Origin: Treponema pedis
GTDB taxonomy: Bacteria; Spirochaetota; Spirochaetia; Treponematales; Treponemataceae
DNA: 64,000 nt
Assembly: GCF_017161325.1 (NCBI RefSeq)
Contig: NZ_CP045670.1
Location: 310,001 to 374,000, forward strand
Reading direction: 5' to 3'
Shown: piece by piece, positions 8,228 to 17,325 of the stretch
Layout of the letters: every line of letters starts with the position of its first letter
Position numbering within the stretch: position 1 is the first letter of the stretch
Made by a program: the position numbers and the translations under genes
The notes under the pieces: model-generated
What the model was told of the DNA's origin: nothing
Seen by the model: only the letters and a program-made list of their open reading frames with translations
Databases searched by the model: none

Positions 8228-8938
8228 ATGAATTTAAATATTTCTGCGGTTGCATTCGACATTGACGGAACTCTTTATCCAGCATATAGGTTTAATTTGC
8301 GGATACTGCCGTTTTTGTTAAGAAATTTTAAGTTTATGGCGGCGTTTCATAAAACCCGTAAAGAAATAAGACGGCTTCAGCTTAAAAATCCCGATAAGGT
8401 GCATAAGGATTTTTTTGATTTTCAAGTTGAAATATTTTCGCAGTATACAGGTAAACCGCGTAAAGAAGCCGAAGTGTTCTTAAACGAAGAAATTTATTCA
8501 GGTTGGAAAAAACGTTTCGCAAAAATAAAACCTTATTCTTTTGTACGGGAAGCCGCCGAGACATTAAAAAAGAAGGGGTTAAAAATAGGGCTTCTTTCGG
8601 ATTTTTTGCCTGAACAAAAAAATGACGTGTGGGGAATCCTTCCGCTTTGCGATGCCGCTATAGGCTCCGAACAGGCGGGTGCCTTAAAGCCTTCGGTAAT
8701 TGCATTTAAGGCTCTTGCCGAAAAATTGGGGGAACCTTGTGAAAGTATTTTATATGTAGGTAATAATTTGCGGTATGATGTTGCCGGAGCCAATGCCGCA
8801 GGAATGTATACGGCCTGTATAAAAAACAGGCTTTTTATATTTTTTTATAAGTTTTTTAACATATTCCGAAGAAAAAAATCCGCAGGTCCCGATATTTATT
8901 TTTCCAACTATCGCCAATTATTGAAATTTGTGCTATAA
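8228..8938 (+). CDS. HAD-superfamily hydrolase
   Basis: The 236-residue product is a haloacid-dehalogenase-type phosphatase. Motif I is DIDGT (Asp11 nucleophile, Asp13 acid/base), motif II is near LLSDF (residues 120-125), motif III Lys is in GALKPSVIAF (about 155) and motif IV is VGNNLRYDVAGANAAGM (about 177-193). A helical cap sits between motifs I and II (residues 20-105), as in subclass IA. The substrate cannot be predicted. It stands alone, 39 bases before the SpiroCoCo gene, and the ATG has no ribosome site, consistent with the overlapping promoter. Confidence 0.88.
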   Translation: MNLNISAVAFDIDGTLYPAYRFNLRILPFLLRNFKFMAAFHKTRKEIRRLQLKNPDKVHKDFFDFQVEIFSQYTGKPRKEAEVFLNEEIYSGWKKRFAKIKPYSFVREAAETLKKKGLKIGLLSDFLPEQKNDVWGILPLCDAAIGSEQAGALKPSVIAFKALAEKLGEPCESILYVGNNLRYDVAGANAAGMYTACIKNRLFIFFYKFFNIFRRKKSAGPDIYFSNYRQLLKFVL

Positions 8939-8976
8939 TTTGATAATATTATAACATTATTAAAGGGTGGAACTTA

Positions 8977-11900
8977 ATGATTTATATTGTTTTAAATATT
9001 GTAACGCTGATAATTTGTATTGCTATTATAATAGGTTTTAGACAAAGTGATAAAAACAACCGTTCAATCGAAAAAGCCAAACGTTACGGCGAAAAAATCA
9101 AAGAAGATTTGGATATTTTTATAAATGAAAAACGTTCGGCTCTTACCGACCTTACAACCGAACTGGGAGTTCAACAAACGAGGGCAATCGCAACGGTAAA
9201 AAAGCTCGACGAAGTTTATGACCAATTTATGAAAAATACAGGTACTATCGAAACCCGTTCCGCTGCAATTCAGGAAATAGACCGTTATATAACAAAATCC
9301 GAACAAACCGTTCAAAAACTTATGGATATGACGGCATTGGCCGAAAAAAACCTTACCGAAATCGGCAAGGAGGCCGATTTTATAGATTCTCTCGCAAAAT
9401 CGATTAACAAGGCAAAGGCGGAGTTAAGCGATGTAACGGGAAAAATTCCCGAAATGCAAAACCGTTTTGCGGAGGAAGCCGATGCAAAGCTTGAAGTATA
9501 TAAAACAAAAATTTTAGAAGAAATGCAGCTTGTAATAGACGATGTGGAAAACCGTCTTGCCGCCGCACAAAAAAATACGAACGATGTTTTGGAAGTCGCC
9601 GCAATTAAATTACAGGATATTTATAAACAAGCGTACACCGCCGCCGCCGATAAGGCCGGTTCCTTACAGGAAGCCGCCTTTGCAAAGCTTAAAGAAGAAA
9701 CCGCCGAGCGCGTTCAAAATTACCGTCGGGAATTTGAAGAAACCTCGGCACAGCTTGAAACTGAAATAAATTCCGGTTTGGAAGAAGCAAAACAGGCCGC
9801 CGCCGAATTTAAATCGGATTGGGAAACGCAGATAAAAGATTTTATTTCTCAAATTCAATATGACATTACCAAAACCGAAGAAGATATAAACGGCCGTATA
9901 GATTCCATTATGGAAAAACTGAATGAAACCGAAAACTCTTCCGCACAGCGCTCGGATTCTCTTTCGGCCGATTTAAATCAAACGGAAGCTGTAATGCGCT
10001 CTCAGTTTAATTCTCTTGCTTCCAATTTTCAGGATAATATAAATTCTCTTGCGAAATTTACCGACAAAAAGTTGAGCGATTTTAAAACCCAAACCGAAAG
10101 CCGCTTTACGAAATTCGAAGAAACAATTGCAGGAGTGGATTCTTTAAAAGAAGAAATAGAAAAAGCTCAGGAAAATATAAAGGCGGAGCTGCTTGCCGAA
10201 ATTTCCGCTTATGCAAGTTCCATTAAACAAACGCAGCAAAACTTTTTGTCGGAATTTACGGGTAATTCCGACAGAATAAATGAGCGTATGAAAACAATCG
10301 ATGCAAGTATAGAAGAGCTTAAAACAAAGGCTTACGCCAATGTTTCCGAAAAGCTTAAAATGTTTGAAGACGATTTTTTTGCCGACCTTGCAAAGCGCAG
10401 CGATGCAATCAGTCTCAGCTTTGACCAATGGAAAGAAGATGTTTCGGCAAATATGGCTCTGCTTGCTTCCGAAAACGAGTCTTCAAGAAAAGATATTGAA
10501 ACTCAGTATAAACAGGAATTGCGCACACGTATCGCACAGGCGGCGGAAGAATATAAACAGCAATTTTTACGTCTTGACGAAAAAGTCGGAGAAATTTCAA
10601 ATAATTTAAATATGCGTTTAAGTGCGGCTGATGACAGAATTCAAAGTTATGCCGATAAATTAAACGAAGATGTAAATAAAATAAGTGAAAAAGCGGTTAA
10701 ACATCTTGAAGGAGAAATTTCCGTGTTTAAGGCTCAACTGCAAGATGCAATACGTTTACAAAACGGAGAGCTTGAAAACGGAGCTAAAATTCTTCAGGAA
10801 AGACTTGCTTCTATCCGTGAAGAATCGGAAGCAAGTCTTGAAACGGTAAAAAAAGATTTCGAGGCATGGAAAAACAGAACCGACCAGCAGTTTACCGAAG
10901 CGCGTTCTTTGTTTGACGATAAAATTACAAGTTTTGAAAGTTTAACCGAAAATGCGATAAAGAATTTGGATGCAAAGTATAATTCTCAATATAGGGATTT
11001 TATTACAAAGAGCGGAGATTCTTTTGAAAACATTCAGGCTAAAATCGATGCCGTTGACGGAAAAATCGCTTCGATAAATGATGAGCTTACGGAACATGCC
11101 GCCCAAATTACGGCCAAATTTAACGGCGAAGTTGATGAAGCGAAGACTTCAATAGATAAAAAACTTCGCGATGCAAGTACGGAGGCGGAGCGTTCCGTAC
11201 AAAAGATAAATGAAATGATTTTAGCGGTAAGAACGGAACTTGACGAAACTCAGGAAAAAATCCGCGAAAAAATTCAATCCGATGCGGATAGACTTAATTC
11301 CGTAATTGAAGAGATAGATAAAAAGCAAAATGCATTTGTTACCCAGACGAGAATTTTCGAGCGTGCCGATGAATTAAAAGCCGGTCTTGAAAAGGATATA
11401 GAAGACCTTAAGGGAGAAGTTACGCGTTTTGAAGTTTACAGAAATGCAATTGATAATTTAAGTTTGCAGTATGAAAAAGTTACGCACTTGGAAGAAGAGG
11501 CGAACATAAAAATTGCACGCTTTATGAGCGAGCGTAAAAATATAGAATTGCTGGAAAGCGAATTTGTAAAATTAAATACGCTTTCCGATTCTATGGATAA
11601 AAAAAATAATAGAGCTTACCGGTGTAAACGATGACCTTCAGCAATATCAGGTTCAAATACGTAAACTTGAAGAAGGTATAGGCGATGTTAATACACGCTA
11701 TGAAAGGCTTGAAAAAAAAGGCGCGGTTTTGGACCAAACTATGCAAAGCATAGATTCCGCCTTTGAGGATTTAAAAGAACTTGAAGCGGAAATAAAAAAC
11801 TTTAAAGCCGACGTAAATAATTTACCGCCCGAAATAGAAAAAATAAAGACTTCCGTCGATACGCTTTTGGAAAATCACGGCAGAGCCGAAGAGGTTTGCG

Positions 11901-12223
11901 AACGTATTGAAACTTTGGATTCTTCTTTGGAAGAATTAAACGAAAAGATGGAATCATTAAAGCAGGCGAGAAGCTGGCTTGCAGCCACCGAAACGCGCTT
12001 AAAAGATATTTCCAAAAATTCCGAAGAGCAGTTAAAGCTTATGGCGGATTTATTTAAATCCGAAAAAGGCGACAGACTTGAAGACAGTATAGTTCCGAGA
12101 AGCAAACAGGAAAACGTATTACAGCTTTCAAGACAGGGTTGGAAAGAAGCCGAAATTGCAAAGGCCTTAAATCTTTCGGTAGGCGAAGTGGACCTTATCC
12201 TGGAGTACTCGGATAAGATATAA
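8977..12223 (+). CDS. SpiroCoCo-type coiled-coil protein, frameshifted in this sequence
   Basis: The protein begins with one N-terminal membrane segment (residues 1-22, MIYIVLNIVTLIICIAIIIG). It continues as an extremely long, Glu/Lys/Ala-rich coiled coil and ends in a helix-turn-helix-like tail (about 35 residues, RQGWKEAEIAKALNLSVGEV). This architecture is that of the spirochaete-specific SpiroCoCo family. As written, the frame stops at 11634 after 885 codons. Removing one A from the A8 run at 11599-11606 restores a continuous frame to 12223, giving about 1,081 residues, and the downstream segment is clearly the same coiled coil. Either the assembly has an extra A, or the gene is disrupted or read by slippage. 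Ribosome site: agggtgg before the ATG at 8977. It is likely a cell-shape or envelope-associated structural filament, but no function is shown. Confidence 0.83.
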
Positions 12224-12259
12224 TAACTTACCGTTTTTCGGTAAAAAGACTTATATATG

Positions 12260-12293
12260 AAAACCCTCGCCGTTTTAATCGGCGGGGGTTTTT
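12260..12293 (+). terminator. Rho-independent terminator after the coiled-coil gene
   Basis: A stem formed by aaaaccctcgccg and cggcgggggttttt around a 7-base loop, ending in a T run, lies 37 bases after the stop at 12223. Confidence 0.85.
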
Positions 12294-12346
12294 AGATTGT
12301 TTAACCTGCAAGCCTTATAAATTTTTATAAGGCCCGTTTAAACGGA

Positions 12347-13431
12347 TTACTTTACAGTTGTACTTCTTGCAATGCGGAAACCTTGGTCTGCGTATTCTCG
12401 CGACCAATGCCATCTGCCGCCTCTGGCAGCCAATACAAGGTCGTAGGGTTGGAAGTCTGCATAACCGCAATAGCGTACCGCCCTGTAAAAATGAGAGGTG
12501 GTATTCGCCGTATCAAAACCCCTGACGGGAACGGAAGATGTTATAGTGCCTTCCAAAAACTCCCAGCACAGCTCCCGCACATTACCGCTCATATCGTACA
12601 AGTTAAGCGCATTTGCGCTCTTTTTACCCGTTTCATGAGTTTTATCATCGCTGTTGTCCTTATACCATGCAACATCACCGATTGTATCACTTCCGCTGTG
12701 CTTATAATTCCAATTTGTTGCATCGTTTTGATTTCCGCCCCGTGCGGCAAATTCCCATTCACATTCGGTAGGAAGGCGGAATCCGTTTGCTTCCCACTTG
12801 CATTTTGTCTTTTCCCATGCGTTTGTTTTATCTTTTGCTGTAGGTTCTGCTTTAGGGTCTATTCTACTTTTCGGTATTTGCTCGTATGTAAGAGCCGCCC
12901 AATCGTTTACGCCTTCTACAGTGTAGCAAGGCTCATAACCTAAAAGAAGGCTCAGTTTATTGCAAAAAACTATTGCATCATACCAACTGACCGAGTCTAC
13001 GGGGCGCAGGTTTTGCTCTTCTCCGGAAGCGGGGTCTTTAGAAAATTTGCTCGGATTAAATCCCATTACTTTTTCAAAAAGCTCCTGCGTTACTTCGTAT
13101 TGTCCTATGCTGTATTTGCTTAAGGTAACGGAACCTCTGGCTGCGGTAAAGACGCCTTCGTTGCCGCTTCCCGTAACGGCGGTATCCTGAGAAATAACGG
13201 TTTTAAGAGAGGTTTTACGGTATTCTGCGCCGTCAAAACTTAAATTCCCGTTGTCCAAAATTTTTACTTCAGAGGTTTTACGGGCGGGATTATTCCCCCC
13301 CCCCCCCCATTATTGGAGGAAGTTTTCACTATTATACCCGAAGCCGTACCGTTTATGCGGTTTTTACAGCCTGAAGTAACCATAACTGCCGTAAATAAAA
13401 CGGCAAACACTAAAAATGATGTCCTTTTCAT
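12347..13431 (-). CDS. Lipoprotein with FGE/SUMF1-like domain, interrupted at a poly-G tract
   Basis: The gene starts at the ATG at 13431 with a lipoprotein signal (lipobox VTSGC, Cys22) and a strong ribosome site (aaaggag). The rest, from about residue 55, is a formylglycine-generating-enzyme/sulfatase-modifying-factor-like domain: SKYSIGQYEVTQELFEKVMG, GFRLPTECEWEFAARGG, LYDMSGNVRELCWEF and the C-terminal FRIARS are family hallmarks. In bacteria such domains often belong to secreted binding proteins and not to true sulfatase-activating enzymes. A run of 14 G (minus strand, 13308-13295) lies between the two parts. With 14 G the frame closes early at TAA 13264; 12 or 15 G would give one continuous lipoprotein of about 360 residues. 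This is the classical arrangement of a slipped-strand phase-variable gene. As written it is off. Confidence 0.8.
13295..13308 (-). repeat. Poly-G(14) tract in a coding region, candidate phase switch
   Basis: Fourteen consecutive C on the plus strand (G on the coding strand) sit between the lipoprotein signal and the FGE-like domain. The upstream frame enters at a codon boundary, so lengths divisible by three give the full protein. The count of 14 leaves the gene out of frame. Confidence 0.85.
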
Positions 13432-13444
13432 TTTTAAACTCCTT

Positions 13445-13461
13445 TTCGTAAATTTTACGAA
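13445..13461 (-). promoter_or_regulatory. Leader hairpin abutting the Shine-Dalgarno sequence
   Basis: An 8+1+8 palindrome (TTCGTAAA / TTTACGAA) ends exactly where the ribosome site AAAGGAG begins, 14 bases before the ATG at 13431. The same layout occurs before the genes at 30024, 46872 and 47294. Confidence 0.6.
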
Positions 13462-13684
13462 ATTCGACAAAGTATAAAGCCGAAATTTTTTTACCGGTTA
13501 TATTTAGGGCTGAATTTTGATGTGCAGGGCCGATTTAATTGTTTCAACTTATCCGGAACATTTAAATTATTAATATATCTATTTTATCATTTTTCTCTAA
13601 TTTTGTCAACGGAAAATTAAAAAAAAAGAAAAAAAACTCTATATAAATTGAACTATAACTTTGTTTTTAACCGTATTTATCGTT

Positions 13685-13744
13685 TTTTAAGCAATTAATT
13701 TACCGTATCTTGTTTATAATCCTAACTTATGTTAAAATCCGAAT
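13685..13744 (+). repeat. 60-bp repeat, copy B (promoter and first codons of the response regulator)
   Basis: This copy covers the TATAAT box (13715-13720), the ATG at 13729 and the first codons of the response-regulator gene. The other copy lies inverted at 7996-8055 with three mismatches. Confidence 0.85.
13715..13720 (+). promoter_or_regulatory. Perfect -10 box of the response-regulator promoter
   Basis: TATAAT lies eight bases upstream of the ATG at 13729, so that transcription would begin at or next to the start codon. No convincing -35 was found. If translation instead begins at the ATG at 13747, a leader of about 20 bases without a clear ribosome site remains. Confidence 0.5.
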
Positions 13745-14403
13745 TGATGAGAATTGTAATAGTCGATGATGAGGAGCTTATACGGGAAGGTCTTAAAATC
13801 ATTTTTTCAGGCTATCCCGAAATTGAAGTTGCGGGAACCGGAGCTGACGGAAACGAAGCCGTCGAGCTTTGTAAAAAATATAACCCCGATTTGGTTTTAA
13901 TGGATATAAGAATGCCGCATTTAAACGGTATTGAAGCCGTAAAAAAAATTAAAGAGTATAACTCCGGTATAAAAATACTTATACTGACCACTTTTAACGA
14001 TTCCGAATATATCAGGCAGGGTTTAAAAAACGGTGCGTCGGGTTATCTTTTAAAAGACAGCTCTCCCGATGTTATTTATGACGGAATTAAGGCTGCAATT
14101 TCAGGAAATGTTGTAATTAACCCCGAAGTTGCTCAAAACATTTTTATACCCGACGGCGTAAAGCGAAGCGATAGTCCGTGCGATAGTGCATTTATTATGA
14201 ATAAATATAATTTAAGCCGAAAAGAAATGGAAATAATCAAACTTGTTGCCGAAGGCTTATCAAATAAGGAGATTGCATATAAACAGCATCTTTCCGAGGG
14301 TACGATAAAAAACAATATTTCCGCTATATTTTCAAAAACCTTTGTTACCGATAGAACTCAATTGGCCGCTTTTGCATTTAAAAATAATATAGACAATGCT
14401 TAA
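13729..14403 (+). CDS. LuxR/NarL-family response regulator, orphan
   Basis: The 224-residue product has an N-terminal receiver domain with the acidic pair Asp13-Asp14, phosphoacceptor Asp59 in LVLMDIRMP, a conserved Thr near 87 and Lys near 109. A C-terminal LuxR-type helix-turn-helix follows (about residues 155-220; LSRKEMEIIKLVAEGLSNKE, then HLSEGTIKNNISAIFSK). No histidine kinase gene is adjacent, so the partner is unknown. The next gene is the potassium regulator trkA, but a separate promoter precedes it. The start could be residue 1 (13729) or Met7 (13747); the receiver fold begins right after Met7. The promoter and first codons are duplicated upstream of an Rpn remnant at 8.0 kb. Confidence 0.9.
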   Translation: MLKSELMRIVIVDDEELIREGLKIIFSGYPEIEVAGTGADGNEAVELCKKYNPDLVLMDIRMPHLNGIEAVKKIKEYNSGIKILILTTFNDSEYIRQGLKNGASGYLLKDSSPDVIYDGIKAAISGNVVINPEVAQNIFIPDGVKRSDSPCDSAFIMNKYNLSRKEMEIIKLVAEGLSNKEIAYKQHLSEGTIKNNISAIFSKTFVTDRTQLAAFAFKNNIDNA

Positions 14404-14421
14404 AACTTTGAAATAAGCCCC

Positions 14422-14450
14422 TTTCAAATTTATCCGATTTATTGTATCAT
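14422..14450 (+). promoter_or_regulatory. Promoter immediately upstream of trkA
   Basis: TTTCAA (14422-14427), 17 bases, TATCAT (14445-14450), then seven bases to the ATG at 14458. The predicted mRNA is leaderless and no ribosome site is present. Confidence 0.55.
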
Positions 14451-14457
14451 ACCCGCT

Positions 14458-15858
14458 ATGAAAATTATTATAATAGGCGGCGGTATTACCGGTTCCGAAC
14501 TTGCCCGCCGCTTAATACGTAAAAAACACGATGTTATACTTGTTGAAAGAAATGAAGAAGTTGCACGCCATGCGGCCAACCGGCTTGACTGTATGGTTAT
14601 TCAAGCGTCGGGAAACGATACGCAAACCCTGCTTGACGCCGGAATAAAAAAAGCAAACGCTCTAATTGCGGTAACCGATTCCGATGAGCTTAATATGATA
14701 ATTTGCGGTATTGCCGAAAGCCTTGCACCCGATGTAATTAAAATAGCCCGTGTAAGGAACGAAGATTACGTAAAAGCTCTTAATTTTTCCGATGATAGAA
14801 CCTTAGGTATTAACACCCTCGTATACCCCGATGAAGAAGCCGCCGGGGCTGTAATTCATGCTATAGAACACGGTGCCGTAAGCGATATTCTTTCTTTTGA
14901 AAATTCGAGTTACGAATTAACCCGTTTTAACGTTTGTGAAAAAAGTATTCTGGACGGCTTAAGTATTTTAGATATACGTAAACATATCGATGTTCCCTTT
15001 ATTGTAGTCTGCGTTGAACAAAACGGCCGCAATAAAATTCCTTCAGGTGATACGATATTAACCGCAAATACCCGTGTTTCGATTTTAACTCAACCCGAAC
15101 ATATAGAAAAATTTTACGACCTTTCTGGATTTAAGACTCAAGAGTTTAGAAAAATAGCTCTGGTGGGAATGGGCAGAATAGGGGAGAGCGTTGCGGAGTA
15201 TTTAATTAAAAATTCCGCAAGTAAATCCGTTTTTTCAAAATTTCTTCCTTCCGGATTTAACCAAAAATGGAAAATTTCGATTATCGAAAGTAACGAACAG
15301 CGTGCAAAAGAAGTGTCCGCTCAGTTTCCTCAAGCGGTAGTTTACCGCGCCGATGTTACCGACGAATCTTTTATTGAAGAAATAGCGCTTGATACCTTCG
15401 ATTTGGTTATTTGCACAACTTCAAATTATGAATTAAATATGATTGTTTGCGCATATTTAAAAACTCTCGGAGTATATAAGACTATTTCGCTTGTACAAAG
15501 CTCCGTGTTGGAAAATGTTGCATATAAAATCGGAATCGATGTTGCCGTATCGTTTAAAGATGTTGTAGTCGATTCGATTATGGGGCATTTGGTAAGCGAA
15601 AACGTAACGAGAATGCACACTATGGGTGACGGTAAACTTGAAATTATCGAATTGAATGTTTCCGAAACTTCGCGTGTGTTGGGTAAAAAATTAAAAGATA
15701 TTGCAAGACACGGAGTTTACTTGGTGCTTTTAATTACCGATAAAAACGGCTGCAGTATCCCCAAAGGAGATACCGAAATAAATGAAGGCGATAAAATAGT
15801 ATTTATAGTTAAGTCCTCGCAAAGCAGTGAAATTATAGAATTGTTCGGAGGCCGTTAA
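14458..15858 (+). CDS. trkA: Trk potassium uptake regulatory subunit TrkA
   Basis: The 466-residue cytoplasmic protein consists of two RCK units. The first starts with the NAD(H)-binding Rossmann motif IIGGGITGSELARRL (residues 4-18), and the second with IALVGMGRIGESVAEYL (about residues 231-247). Each is followed by a TrkA-C domain (about 145-225 and 385-466). It gates the TrkH potassium channel-like translocator, which is encoded four bases downstream. The length equals E. coli TrkA (458). Together with trkH it forms a complete Trk system controlling potassium content and turgor. Confidence 0.95.
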   Translation: MKIIIIGGGITGSELARRLIRKKHDVILVERNEEVARHAANRLDCMVIQASGNDTQTLLDAGIKKANALIAVTDSDELNMIICGIAESLAPDVIKIARVRNEDYVKALNFSDDRTLGINTLVYPDEEAAGAVIHAIEHGAVSDILSFENSSYELTRFNVCEKSILDGLSILDIRKHIDVPFIVVCVEQNGRNKIPSGDTILTANTRVSILTQPEHIEKFYDLSGFKTQEFRKIALVGMGRIGESVAEYLIKNSASKSVFSKFLPSGFNQKWKISIIESNEQRAKEVSAQFPQAVVYRADVTDESFIEEIALDTFDLVICTTSNYELNMIVCAYLKTLGVYKTISLVQSSVLENVAYKIGIDVAVSFKDVVVDSIMGHLVSENVTRMHTMGDGKLEIIELNVSETSRVLGKKLKDIARHGVYLVLLITDKNGCSIPKGDTEINEGDKIVFIVKSSQSSEIIELFGGR

Positions 15859-15862
15859 CGAG

Positions 15863-17323
15863 ATGATAAAAATTGTTCAAAACAAATTGTTTCAGTATGT
15901 AAGAATTATTTTTATGATTCTTGCAATTATTGCAATCAGTTTTGTTATGCCTGTTTTAACGGCAATTTATAAAAACGAAAATTACGTAATACCGGCATTT
16001 ATAATACCGGCGCTTTCCGTTTGTTCAATTGCGGCTTTTTTATTTTTTATAGGAAAAAATAAAAAAATAAGACTTTCCACGGAGGGCGGAATTATTTTAG
16101 TTGCGGCCGCATGGATTACAGCCTGTATTTTCGGAGCCTTACCGCTGTACTTTTCAAAAGCAATTCCGGGGTTTATAGATTCGGTTTTTGAATCGGTTTC
16201 AGGATTTTCGACGACCGGAGGCACGGTTTTAACCGATGCGGAAAGCTGTCCCATATCAATTCATGTGTGGCGCTGTCAAATGCATTGGCTGGGCGGTATG
16301 GGAATAGTAGCTTTAACCGTAGCGCTTTTTCCTCTTTTGGGCGTAGGAGGTTTTCGTTTAATTAAAAGCGAAACTTCAGGCCCCGACAAGGGTAAGGTTA
16401 CGGCAAAGATTACCCACACTGCAAAGGCTCTTTGGTTTATTTATTTGGGAATGACGGTAATACAAACCGCTCTTTTAATGCTTGCAGGTCTTCCGTTTAT
16501 TGAAGCGCTCTGTCATACCTTTGCAACCTTGGGCACGGGAGGCTTTTCCACTCGCAATGCCAGTATAGGAAGTTTTAATTCTCCGGCTGTAGATTTTATT
16601 TGCGCCGTTTTTATGCTGCTTGCGGGAGTAAATTTCAGCTTATATTTTCATTTGTTTACGGGACATGCGGAAGAACTTTTTAATAACTCGGAATTAAGAG
16701 CGTATTTGCGCATTGCATTTGCAGCTACGGTTTTAATTACCGTTTCGATTTTTCCTTTATACGGGTTTATAGGCAGTTTACGTCATGCATTTTTTCAGGT
16801 TGCCTCAATACTTACGACAACCGGATTTTCCACGGTAAATTACGATGTATGGCCTGAGTTTTCAAAACTTGTTTTATTCGCTTTGATGTTTATAGGAGGC
16901 TGCTCCGGTTCCACTTCGGGAAATATAAAGGTTATACGATGGCTTGTTTTAAAAAAACAGGCATGGATAGAAACCGAAAGACTTTTACATCCTCACGGAG
17001 TTTTCAGTATAAGATTAAATAAACGTCCGGGGCGTAAAGATATTGTTTACAGTATTGCGGGGTTTATGTTTTGTTATTTTTTCTTAGGCTTGGTTACCGC
17101 CTTTGTTGCCGTTGCGGACGGTACCGATATGCTTACCGGTATTAGTGCCGCCTTTGCTTTAATAGGCAATGTAGGCCCCGGTTTCGGAAGGGTAGGGCCT
17201 GCCGGAAATTTTGCATTTTTTTCACCTGCCGCAAAAGTATTTTTTTCATTTGTTATGCTTGCAGGCCGATTGGAACTGTATACTATGATAATTTATTTTA
17301 TGCCTGCATTTTGGAAGAGGTAA
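15863..17323 (+). CDS. trkH: Trk potassium uptake membrane subunit TrkH
   Basis: The 486-residue integral membrane protein has the TrkH/KtrB plan of four M1-P-M2 repeats. Selectivity-filter-like Gly-containing loops are visible in VSGFSTTGGTV (about residue 112), ATLGTGGFSTRN (about 225), ILTTTGFSTVNYD (about 320) and IGNVGPGFGRVGP (about 437). The conserved Arg-containing loop before the last repeats is present. The gene follows trkA by four bases with a ribosome-site-like ggagg at the end of trkA. Length and order are standard for a trkAH operon. Confidence 0.95.
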   Translation: MIKIVQNKLFQYVRIIFMILAIIAISFVMPVLTAIYKNENYVIPAFIIPALSVCSIAAFLFFIGKNKKIRLSTEGGIILVAAAWITACIFGALPLYFSKAIPGFIDSVFESVSGFSTTGGTVLTDAESCPISIHVWRCQMHWLGGMGIVALTVALFPLLGVGGFRLIKSETSGPDKGKVTAKITHTAKALWFIYLGMTVIQTALLMLAGLPFIEALCHTFATLGTGGFSTRNASIGSFNSPAVDFICAVFMLLAGVNFSLYFHLFTGHAEELFNNSELRAYLRIAFAATVLITVSIFPLYGFIGSLRHAFFQVASILTTTGFSTVNYDVWPEFSKLVLFALMFIGGCSGSTSGNIKVIRWLVLKKQAWIETERLLHPHGVFSIRLNKRPGRKDIVYSIAGFMFCYFFLGLVTAFVAVADGTDMLTGISAAFALIGNVGPGFGRVGPAGNFAFFSPAAKVFFSFVMLAGRLELYTMIIYFMPAFWKR

Positions 17324-17325
17324 AT

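Noticed and set aside
12383-12943. 186-codon plus-strand frame antisense to the FGE-like gene
   Set aside because: The sense strand has unmistakable FGE motifs; the antisense frame has Cys/Phe-rich low-quality sequence and no ribosome site.
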